Assembly (NCBI GenBank): GCA_030430025.1
Contig: JAUIGR010000012.1
Span: 1 to 64,000 of the forward strand
Direction: 5' to 3'
DNA from: Gammaproteobacteria bacterium
GTDB lineage: Bacteria; Pseudomonadota; Gammaproteobacteria; Xanthomonadales; Marinicellaceae
DNA: 64,000 bases
The notes under the pieces were generated by a model. It ran no database searches. It was given only the letters and a program-made list of their open reading frames with translations, and had not been told where the DNA came from. Shown here in pieces: positions 57,830 through 63,849 of this stretch. The position numbers and the translations under genes are program-made. The first letter of the stretch is position 1. Each line of letters begins with the position of its first letter.

Positions 57830-57998
57830 AGGCGCTTTGCGCCTTTGGAATGGCCGAATTGAGTCGCAAGGCGACTCGCCCAATTTCGTCTTCAGGCGCA
57901 AAGCGCCTTCAGAACAAAATCGTTCGAGCCGACAAATTATCCATAAATAAAGGAGCAAGCACCGTGATTCATGTACAATTTGCAACTCAAATCGGCCA
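57824..57998 (+). mobile_element. Gene-less cassette R2, copy b
   Basis: 175 bases, the same length as copy a. It opens with the TTCCAAAGGCG hairpin; the outer stem AATGGCCGAATTGAGT (57849) pairs with ACTCAAATCGGCCATT (ending 58000) with one mismatch. Confidence 0.75.
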
Positions 57999-58002
57999 TT
58001 AG
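57964..58002 (+). CDS. R2-encoded leader-like ORF, copy b
   Basis: GTG start, AAAGGAG upstream, MIHVQFATQIGH, TAG at the cassette boundary. Confidence 0.28.
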   Translation: MIHVQFATQIGH

Positions 58003-58021
58003 CCGTCAACTAAATATCCCT

Positions 58022-58078
58022 AATATTATCGTATTTCAATAATAATTTATTGAAATACGATAATATTTTCCGTACAAT
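58022..58078 (+). promoter_or_regulatory. Palindromic operator and promoter of the DUF2975-HTH cassette
   Basis: A perfect 21-base inverted repeat (58022-58042 and 58047-58067, arm core TTATCGTATTTCAATAA) has only four bases between its arms. TTGAAA (58051-58056) and TACAAT (58073-58078), spacer 16, form a promoter overlapping the right arm. The XRE protein at 58672 is the obvious candidate repressor. This cassette therefore brings its own promoter. Confidence 0.7.
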
Positions 58079-58117
58079 GCGTACTACGAATTGAGTCAAG
58101 CACTGAGGAGATATCAT

Positions 58118-58660
58118 ATGGAAAACTTATCGAGAGTAAAAACATTAAGTAATTGGGTATATAAGGCTTTATCAATTGGCATCTTATTTATCCCTGTTTA
58201 CTATGTGTCGTATTGGTTCCTAGTAAATCATATTATGCCCCCACTAATCGTCGTTAACACAAGTGCCACACCAATCACACCACACGAACTTCCAATTGAA
58301 GTACTAGCTGCTGGTTTTATTTCGAGCTTACCTCCACTTCTTGTACTGGTATTTGTCCTTCTTAATTTAAGGAAGATATTTCTGTTCTACAAAGATGGTG
58401 TTATTTTTTCATTCGAGCACGTCATTCTATTTAAAAGAACAGCAAAATTACTATCTACATGGGTTGTTTTATCCGTAATCTACGAGTCAATCAAAAGCGT
58501 TCTTTTTTCATTAAATAACCCTGTTGGTAAAATAGTTTTGAGTGTTAGGTTTGGCTCTGAAGAGTTGACTGTAATAATGGTGGCTGCTTTTATTTATATT
58601 ATTGCGTGGGTTATGGACGAAGGTCGAGCATTGGCTGAAGAAAACCAGATGACAATATAA
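58118..58660 (+). CDS. DUF2975 family membrane protein
   Basis: 180 residues with four membrane segments (about 12-36, 58-80, 101-122 and 140-165) in the DUF2975 pattern. ATG 58118 is preferred over an upstream TTG because GAGGAG lies seven bases before it. DUF2975 proteins occur almost always with a small YozG-type XRE regulator, as here 11 bases downstream. The function is unknown; immunity or sensing roles have been suggested by analogy only. Confidence 0.8.
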   Translation: MENLSRVKTLSNWVYKALSIGILFIPVYYVSYWFLVNHIMPPLIVVNTSATPITPHELPIEVLAAGFISSLPPLLVLVFVLLNLRKIFLFYKDGVIFSFEHVILFKRTAKLLSTWVVLSVIYESIKSVLFSLNNPVGKIVLSVRFGSEELTVIMVAAFIYIIAWVMDEGRALAEENQMTI

Positions 58661-58671
58661 TAGGTTTTTTC

Positions 58672-58881
58672 ATGGCAATTAAAATTAACCTTGACCTTAT
58701 ATTGGTAAAAAGAAGAATGAAGTCTAATGAGCTGGCTAAGTTGGTGGGAATTACGGAACAAAACCTTTCAATACTAAAAAGAGGAAAGGCAAAAGCAATT
58801 AGAGTTAGTACTCTAGATGCAATTTGTCAGCATTTAGAATGTCAACCAGGCGATATTCTTGAATATACGGATGATGAATAA
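58672..58881 (+). CDS. YozG-like XRE/Cro-type transcriptional regulator
   Basis: 69 residues, almost entirely one helix-turn-helix domain: MKSNELAKLVGITEQNLSILKRGKAKAIRVSTLDAICQHLECQPGDILEY. It is the usual partner of DUF2975 and probably binds the palindrome at 58022. Confidence 0.9.
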   Translation: MAIKINLDLILVKRRMKSNELAKLVGITEQNLSILKRGKAKAIRVSTLDAICQHLECQPGDILEYTDDE

Positions 58882-58886
58882 ATCAG

Positions 58887-58971
58887 CAAATAATCGCATG
58901 CACTCGGATCGTAAAAAGCAGCGCTCGTTCCTTGCACTGCTTTTTAAGCCTGGTGATGCGAGGCGTTACAG
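58887..58971 (+). other. attC site of the DUF2975-HTH cassette
   Basis: CGCATGCAC pairs with GTGATGCG leaving a bulged G, and R' is GGCGTTACAG. The R'' region reads CAAATAAT and does not match the cassette start (TTAGCC), so R'' has decayed or the cassette was rearranged. Confidence 0.6.
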
Positions 58972-59124
58972 CAGATACTTGCGTTCCTGCTGTAACGAGC
59001 CCCGCTGAATGCTTTCAGGTTGCCCCGTTGCGCAAGCGCTCCGTAACAACCTGAACCAGCAAACATGTCTTGTGCTAAAATCTACGCTTTTAACCCAAGC
59101 CACGCTACTGTTCAGCGGGTCTCG
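58966..59124 (+). mobile_element. Gene-less cassette R1, copy c (diverged)
   Basis: 159 bases. It starts TTACAGCAG with R'' CTGTAAC and has the same outer stem with one change (GGGTCTCGTTA). The 20-codon ORF is altered after AKI by a changed stretch (TACGC), so the frame runs on into the next gene (59065-59319). The extended -10 TGCTAAAAT is kept (59073-59081). Confidence 0.72.
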
Positions 59125-59147
59125 TTATATTTTCGGAGAAATCGAGC

Positions 59148-59582
59148 ATGGAACAAAAACAATCTAAGTTTGGCGTTTTTGGCATTGCGTTGGGTGCAGT
59201 TGCTTTGTTGTTGGCGTTACTTCATTTCTGGGCTGGCCCTTTCTCTCCTCAACCCACAGTGGAAACGGTCGTTGCAGAAAAGGCTGCATCTATCCGCAGT
59301 GCAGCAATTGATGCACTGAAGGGCAAAGAACCCGTCAAAAAAACCTTCGCCGCCAAATGGAACCTCGACAAAGTAACGGAAGTTGTTACTGCTCTTTTAG
59401 GTGGGCTGGCTGCCATTTTGGCAGTCATCGCTTTCGCCAACAAAGAGCCAGGTCGTGTTGCAGGTGGCGCGGCAGCGTTAGGTGTCAGTGCAATAGCGTT
59501 TCAATTCATAGCCATGTATGCAATGGCATTACTGGTGGTGCTGTTAATTTGTGCAGCACTTTCAAGTCTCGGTGTTGGGTAA
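59148..59582 (+). CDS. Hypothetical small membrane protein, cassette encoded
   Basis: 144 residues. Three or four hydrophobic segments (about 9-30, 76-95, 100-118 and 120-141) rich in Ala and Leu, with a soluble Lys/Ala-rich helix between the first two. CGGAGAAA precedes the ATG. No family is recognised. Its cassette is bounded by GTTATAT (59124) and ATATAAC (59584). Confidence 0.7.
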   Translation: MEQKQSKFGVFGIALGAVALLLALLHFWAGPFSPQPTVETVVAEKAASIRSAAIDALKGKEPVKKTFAAKWNLDKVTEVVTALLGGLAAILAVIAFANKEPGRVAGGAAALGVSAIAFQFIAMYAMALLVVLLICAALSSLGVG

Positions 59583-59583
59583 A

Positions 59584-59616
59584 TATAACAAGGTGGTGTT
59601 GTTCGCCGCGCAAAAA
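59584..59616 (+). other. Truncated attC site of the 59148 cassette
   Basis: R'' ATATAAC matches the cassette start GTTATAT. Only about 33 bases remain before the sequence runs directly into an R1 unit that lacks its own start, so a deletion has fused the two. Confidence 0.6.
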
Positions 59617-59743
59617 GAGCGCTGCTGAATGTCTTCAGGTTGCCCCATCGCGCAAGCGCTCCGTAACAACCTGAACCAGCAGACATGTCCTGTGCTAAAA
59701 TCAAAATTTTAACCCAGGCCACGCTGCTGTTCAGCGGGGCTCG
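59617..59743 (+). mobile_element. Gene-less cassette R1, copy d (5' truncated)
   Basis: From GAGCGCTGCTGAATG onward it matches R1 copies a and b through to GGGGCTCG|TTAGCAC. The opening hairpin and part of the outer stem are lost. Confidence 0.75.
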
Positions 59744-59747
59744 TTAG
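59685..59747 (+). CDS. R1-encoded 20-residue ORF, copy d
   Basis: MSCAKIKILTQATLLFSGAR with TAG formed by the boundary bases. It differs from copy a by Ser for Ala at residue 2. TGCTAAAAT (59693-59701) overlaps its start. Confidence 0.25.
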   Translation: MSCAKIKILTQATLLFSGAR

Positions 59748-59786
59748 CACTCAGTAATAAGAAAAATAGATAAAACCGAGGATATT

Positions 59787-60188
59787 GTGGAAATATATAC
59801 TTTAGAAATTTCATTTCCTTATGACGATGAAGATGAACCTTGGATTAGAGAAATTGAGGTGAGGGAAAACTTTACCCTTAAACAACTACATACATTTATT
59901 CAGAAAATTGTCGATTTTGATGATGATCACCTATATGAATTTTATATTGGTAAAAATCCAAGAAATAATTCAAGTACCGTATCTACAAAAATGAAATTAA
60001 ATGAGATATACCCAATCACTGGATATAAGCTCTACTATTTATTCGATTTTGGTGATAGCTGGTTATTTCAAATAAAAAAATCAAGAAAACGAAAAACTGA
60101 AGAGAGCAGCGTTAAGTATCCTAGAGTGATTAATTCGGTTGGTGAAAATCCAGAGCAATATCCAGAATATGATGAGTCAAAGTGCTAA
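59787..60188 (+). CDS. pRiA4b ORF-3-like protein
   Basis: 133 residues from GTG with GAGGA upstream. It has the plasmid pRiA4b ORF-3/IS1096 TnpR-like fold features: a beta-rich start YTLEISFPYDDEDEPWIREIEV, LKQLHTFIQKIVDFDDDHLYEFYIG and YLFDFGDSWLFQIK. This family is common cargo of integrons and plasmids and has no firm function. Cassette ends are GTTAGCAC (59743) and GTGCTAAC (60182). Confidence 0.82.
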   Translation: MEIYTLEISFPYDDEDEPWIREIEVRENFTLKQLHTFIQKIVDFDDDHLYEFYIGKNPRNNSSTVSTKMKLNEIYPITGYKLYYLFDFGDSWLFQIKKSRKRKTEESSVKYPRVINSVGENPEQYPEYDESKC

Positions 60189-60286
60189 CAAGGCTATCAA
60201 ACTGGCATCTTTCCCGCGGTTCGTTTTGTGGTTTAACGCTACGCTACCACAAATCAAACCACTCCACTCCAAAACTGCAGTTTATA
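60182..60286 (+). other. attC site of the 59787 cassette (right end lost)
   Basis: R'' GTGCTAAC; AACAAGGCTATCAAACTG pairs with CAGTTTATAGC, and an inner TTTTGTGG/CCACAAA hairpin resembles the attC at 56085. R' is missing because the site runs into a truncated R2 unit. Confidence 0.6.
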
Positions 60287-60382
60287 GCGCCTTCAGAACA
60301 AAATCGTTCGAGCCGACAAATTATCCATTAACAAAGGAGCAAGCACCGTGATTCATGTACAATTTGCAACTCAACTCGGCCA
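60287..60382 (+). mobile_element. Gene-less cassette R2, copy c (5' truncated), array end
   Basis: From GCCTTCAGAACAAAATCG onward it matches R2 copies a and b up to CTCGGCCATTAG. The opening hairpin and left stem are absent. The array ends here. Confidence 0.72.
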
Positions 60383-60386
60383 TTAG
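60348..60386 (+). CDS. R2-encoded leader-like ORF, copy c
   Basis: GTG start, AAAGGAG upstream, MIHVQFATQLGH, TAG at the boundary. No gene follows within 320 bases on this strand. Confidence 0.25.
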   Translation: MIHVQFATQLGH

Positions 60387-60709
60387 CCCCACATAGGCCT
60401 CAGATTCATGTCTCTATAGTCGCAACAAAGTACAACGATTATTTTCACCAAACTCAATGATACCAAGTTGACTTATCGTTATGAAGGAAGAAATGCTCCC
60501 AAAGATAAAGCAATTAAAATGACATCGCATGATAGGGTGGGTACGTTTAATGATAAAACCAAATGATCCCTCAATGGTTTTTTGAAAAAATGACTGTGGT
60601 TGGAGTGCTGTTTGAACAACTTGCTTGGTCATTATTCTGCAAAAAAGCCATTGATTGATGAAATATTTGGGCTATGATGATTTTCAATTAATAAATACTC
60701 GTTTGGATT
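60385..60709. other. Gene-poor junction right of the array
   Basis: A 72-codon frame on the minus strand (60414-60632) shows no family features and is left uncalled; it may be a decayed gene. No attC or promoter is evident. Confidence 0.45.
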
Positions 60710-61357
60710 ATGGATCATCAGTTTTGGCATGACAAATGGAACAACAATGACATTGGCTTTCATCAGTCAGCACCTAACCCTTGGTTGATTTCTTTTTGGT
60801 TTTTGATGAAGTTACAACCAGGTGATCGAGTATTCGTGCCTCTTTGTGGAAAAACACGTGATATTGATTGGTTATTATCCCAAGGTTATCACGTGGTTGG
60901 TTCCGAATTGAATGAGCAGGCAGCCAGGAAATTGTTTGGCCGTTTGATGATTGAGCCAAAGGAACTAATGAAAGATGGGTTGTTGTGTCTTCAAAGCATT
61001 AATCTGGAGGTGATCGTTGGTGATTTTTTTAAGGTCGATAAAGGTTTGTTGGGTTCTGTGAAAGGGACTTTTGATCGAGCGGCATTGGTGGCTCTGCCTG
61101 AAGTCATGAGAAAGGAGTACAGTGTCCATTTGCTTGAGATCAGTGCTGGAGCTCCACAAATATTGATTACTTTTGAATATCCGCAAGAGCACATGGCGGG
61201 TCCTCCTTTTGCCGTTTGTTCTGAAGAAATAGAGCGGCTTTATAGTGGTTCCTATGATTTGAATATTCTTGATGAAGTCGTTGTTCCTGGAGGTTTGAAA
61301 CATAAGTGTCCAGCCATTGAAAAGGCTTGGCATTTGGTGCCAAAGAGTGAATCATAA
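60710..61357 (+). CDS. tpm: Thiopurine S-methyltransferase
   Basis: 215 residues. QFWHDKWNNNDIGFHQ at the start, GDRVFVPLCGKTRDIDWLLSQGYHVVGSEL (SAM-binding motif I), and FDRAALVALPEVMRKEY match the bacterial TPMT family, which methylates thiopurines and, in bacteria, selenium and tellurium compounds. It lies four bases before acpH. Confidence 0.92.
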   Translation: MDHQFWHDKWNNNDIGFHQSAPNPWLISFWFLMKLQPGDRVFVPLCGKTRDIDWLLSQGYHVVGSELNEQAARKLFGRLMIEPKELMKDGLLCLQSINLEVIVGDFFKVDKGLLGSVKGTFDRAALVALPEVMRKEYSVHLLEISAGAPQILITFEYPQEHMAGPPFAVCSEEIERLYSGSYDLNILDEVVVPGGLKHKCPAIEKAWHLVPKSES

Positions 61358-61360
61358 AAT

Positions 61361-61945
61361 ATGAATTGGTTGGCGCACATATTATTATCGGGTGATGATA
61401 TTCATCACCAGTTAGGTAATTTGTTGGCTGATCCGCTCAGAGGTCGTGCCTGGTCAGGGGCTGATAAAAGTCTATTGGCAGGTATGTCGTTGCATAAATC
61501 TATTGATCGATTCACTGATGCCCATGCTGTTTTTCAGAAAACAATCAAAAGGTTAGGCTACGTAGGTCGGTTACGGGCAGTGGTGGCCGATATCGTTTAT
61601 GACCATTTTCTTGCTCGGCACTGGCAACAGTTTTGTGTTGTATCACTTGTTGATTACATCGTTCAATTTAACCGCAATGCATTGTTGGCTTCACAACACT
61701 TTCCCTATCGTGCCAGATCATTTGTTACTGATTTGGTGCTGTCGGATCGTTTGGGAACCTATGGTACTTTAGCAGGATTAGTTGCTACATTAGAACGAAT
61801 GGATCACCGATTGTCTACCCGATTAAGAAGACGTGAACGGGCTTCAGATTATGAGTCAAATATTCGAGCCTTTTATACTGAGATTGAAACCGATTTTTTG
61901 TGTTTTTTTCCGGAACTGGTGGCTTTTTGTCAGAAAGAAAAGTAA
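61361..61945 (+). CDS. acpH: Acyl carrier protein phosphodiesterase
   Basis: 194 residues. MNWLAHILLSG, GNLLADPLRGRAW, GMSLHKSIDRFTDAH and VVADIVYDHFLARHW are AcpH motifs with the HD-like metal ligands. It removes 4'-phosphopantetheine from holo-ACP. It is likely co-transcribed with tpm. Confidence 0.9.
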   Translation: MNWLAHILLSGDDIHHQLGNLLADPLRGRAWSGADKSLLAGMSLHKSIDRFTDAHAVFQKTIKRLGYVGRLRAVVADIVYDHFLARHWQQFCVVSLVDYIVQFNRNALLASQHFPYRARSFVTDLVLSDRLGTYGTLAGLVATLERMDHRLSTRLRRRERASDYESNIRAFYTEIETDFLCFFPELVAFCQKEK

Positions 61946-62046
61946 TCTGTCTGTATTGTGAGTCTTGGCATGAGAATTTGTTGGTGTTGAATAAATCCTC
62001 TGTGGGCTTGTCTTAATCATCATCCACTTAATTAGAGAGGTGTTTT

Positions 62047-62418
62047 ATGAAATTAGGTGCGTTTTCATTGAGTTTATCAGTTAAAGATATCAATCAATCG
62101 AAAGATTTTTATCAGAAGCTTGGTTTTCAGGTTGTTGGTGGAGAATTGGCGCAAAACTGGTTGATTTTACGTAATGGTGATACCACCATTGGGTTGTTTC
62201 AGGACATGTTTGACACAAATACCCTGACCTTCAATCCTGGTTGGGACGCACAATGCAATGAGTTGGATGATTTCGATGATGTTCGAGATATCCAAGAGAA
62301 ACTGAAATCACAATCAATGGCATTGATGGTGGAAGCTGACGCCAACAGCAAGGGGCCAGCAAGTTTGATGTTAAAAGACCCGGATGGCAACCCAATTTTG
62401 ATTGATCAACACAGGTAA
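62047..62418 (+). CDS. VOC (glyoxalase/bleomycin resistance) family protein
   Basis: 123 residues forming two beta-alpha-beta-beta-beta units: FSLSLSVKDINQSKDFYQKLGFQVVGG and the closing LMLKDPDGNPILIDQH. The family binds a metal and ranges from glyoxalase to drug-binding proteins; the substrate is unknown. AGAGAGG is the ribosome site. Confidence 0.88.
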   Translation: MKLGAFSLSLSVKDINQSKDFYQKLGFQVVGGELAQNWLILRNGDTTIGLFQDMFDTNTLTFNPGWDAQCNELDDFDDVRDIQEKLKSQSMALMVEADANSKGPASLMLKDPDGNPILIDQHR

Positions 62419-62456
62419 TAGTGGTAACGTTTAAGTTATTTTTTTAGGAGTCTTGG

Positions 62457-62807
62457 ATGAAAAATTATCTTAAACATTATGAAGAATTGAGCCAGTGGAT
62501 GGAGAAGTTGGGATTGCTTATGCCTGAGGTGATGCAGGGGTTTGGTGCACTGCATGAAGCCAGTATTAAATCAGGCGCTTTGGATGCCAAGACTAAGGAA
62601 CTGATGGCTTTAGGAATCGCCATTACTGTGCGATGCGATGGTTGTATCACTTATCATGTTCATGATGCTTTAAAACAAGGCGCTAGTAAGGAAGAAATTG
62701 CAGAAACTGTTTCTATTGCTGTCCTCATGGGTGGAGGTCCTTCGGTGGTATATGGAATAGAGGCGCTACAAGCTTTCGATCAGCATCAAACAGCGGTCAC
62801 TGATTGA
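62457..62807 (+). CDS. AhpD-like/carboxymuconolactone decarboxylase family protein
   Basis: 116 residues of the all-helical CMD fold with the redox motif CDGCITYHVHDAL (CxxC plus His) typical of AhpD-like alkylhydroperoxidases, then GASKEEIAETVSIAVLMGGGPSVVYG. It is probably an antioxidant or disulfide-linked reductase. The stop overlaps the convergent epmB stop by 11 bases. Confidence 0.9.
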   Translation: MKNYLKHYEELSQWMEKLGLLMPEVMQGFGALHEASIKSGALDAKTKELMALGIAITVRCDGCITYHVHDALKQGASKEEIAETVSIAVLMGGGPSVVYGIEALQAFDQHQTAVTD

Positions 62808-63801
62808 TCCAAGTTTTACTTGTGTGGCCTGCTTGTTCCTTGACCAATTTAGGGACTAGATATCCAGGGAGTTGTTCCATCATGTCCTTGTGAAGTTTGA
62901 CTGCCTGTTTGTATGGGACTTCAAAGTGGCTGGCGTTTTGTGTTCGATCAAAAAGATGTAGATAATAAGGTAGTATTTTAAGTGAGAACAGCTGGTGGCT
63001 CAAAGATACCAAGGCATCGGTGTTGTCATTAACATCTTTCAGTAATACCGACTGATTGAGTAAAGTAATATTTGTTTGATTGAGCTTGAATATGGCTTGT
63101 TTAGCTTGTTCATTGAGTTCTTGAATGTGGTTGATGTGTAGCACCATAACTATGTTAAGTTGAGAACTATCTAACCATTGTAAAAAAGTTGAATCAATTC
63201 TATTGGGTAAAACACAGGGAATGCGGCTATGGATTCGCAATGTGGTGACATGTTCGATTGATTCCAGCTGTTGGGATAACGACTGCAGCGTAGTTGTGTC
63301 TAATGTTAAGGGGTCTCCACCGCTGAGTATCACTTCATGAATGCTGGGATTGCTGGTGATGTATTGGACTGCAGATTGCCAGTTATTTCTTGGCGCAAAA
63401 TTTGTTTTGTAGTTGAAGTGTCTTCTAAAACAATAACGACAGTTAACTGCGCATGAACCACTGGCAATAAGTAATACTCTGCCTTTGTATTTATCAATAA
63501 TTCCGTTGTTTTTGCTGGCTTGCGTATCACCCACAGGATCTTTAATAAAGTTAGGAGACTCAAGATTTTCATCTGGATGAGGTATGAATTGTTTCATCAA
63601 TGGGTCGGTTGGATTTTCCCAGTCGATCTTTGCTAATTGGTTATCAGAAATAACAGTGGGGAATAGTTCTTGTGCTGACGAATCCATTGAATAGTGTTTT
63701 TTGATATGTTCATGATTACAGCCTTTTATGGCATTTTTTAGGTCTTCTCGCCATCCAGTCATTTTTTTAGTAGGAGCCTTTAAAGCGGGGTATTCTATCA
63801 T
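62797..63801 (-). CDS. epmB: EF-P beta-lysylation protein EpmB
   Basis: 334 residues of a radical-SAM lysine 2,3-aminomutase: the cluster motif CAVNCRYCFRRHF (CxxxCxxC), VILSGGDPLTLD and RIHSRIPCVLPNRI. EpmB makes (R)-beta-lysine, which EpmA attaches to EF-P. It is divergent from efp with 48 bases between them, a strong functional link. Confidence 0.93.
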   Translation of the reverse strand: MIEYPALKAPTKKMTGWREDLKNAIKGCNHEHIKKHYSMDSSAQELFPTVISDNQLAKIDWENPTDPLMKQFIPHPDENLESPNFIKDPVGDTQASKNNGIIDKYKGRVLLIASGSCAVNCRYCFRRHFNYKTNFAPRNNWQSAVQYITSNPSIHEVILSGGDPLTLDTTTLQSLSQQLESIEHVTTLRIHSRIPCVLPNRIDSTFLQWLDSSQLNIVMVLHINHIQELNEQAKQAIFKLNQTNITLLNQSVLLKDVNDNTDALVSLSHQLFSLKILPYYLHLFDRTQNASHFEVPYKQAVKLHKDMMEQLPGYLVPKLVKEQAGHTSKTWINQ

Positions 63802-63808
63802 GTGCTCG

Positions 63809-63817
63809 TGTTATAAT
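63809..63817 (+). promoter_or_regulatory. Extended -10 promoter of efp
   Basis: TGTTATAAT (TGN plus TATAAT), 32 bases before the efp start codon. No -35 match is seen, which fits an extended -10 type. Confidence 0.55.
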
Positions 63818-63849
63818 GCCGCGGTTGAAATTTTTGGGATATTGAGTTT

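Larger units (their letters stand above)
53528..60384 (+). mobile_element. Integron gene-cassette array without integrase (CALIN-like)
   Basis: All genes are on the plus strand and separated by attC-like sites. For five cassettes the first bases after the upstream boundary are complementary to the cassette's own R'' box: GTTAAAC/GTTTAAC (55503, 56085), ATTGGATT/AATCCAAC (56364, 56937), GTTATGC/GCATAAC (57190, 57755), GTTATAT/ATATAAC (59124, 59584) and GTTAGCAC/GTGCTAAC (59743, 60182). This is what site-specific cassette insertion produces. Several attC sites have the paired L boxes with bulged bases. Gene cassettes alternate with gene-less units R1 and R2. The left end is a truncated R2 start at 53528 and the right end a truncated R2 ending at 60384. 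Confidence 0.85.

Noticed and set aside
56160-58009. Two similar 79- and 98-codon minus-strand frames in R2 units (56160-56399, 57713-58009)
   Set aside because: They are the reverse strand of the R2 repeat and hairpins, opposite to all cassette genes, and not bounded by attC logic.
56918-59722. Similar minus-strand frames in R1 units (56918-57169, 59501-59722)
   Set aside because: They arise from the near-palindromic R1 sequence and run antisense through attC sites into neighbouring genes.
55260-60390. CRISPR array
   Set aside because: The repeats are 130-175 bases, separated by whole genes, and form attC-like structures; spacing and size do not fit CRISPR.
60414-60632. 72-codon minus-strand frame right of the array
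   Set aside because: No family features and no clear ribosome site; at most a decayed fragment.
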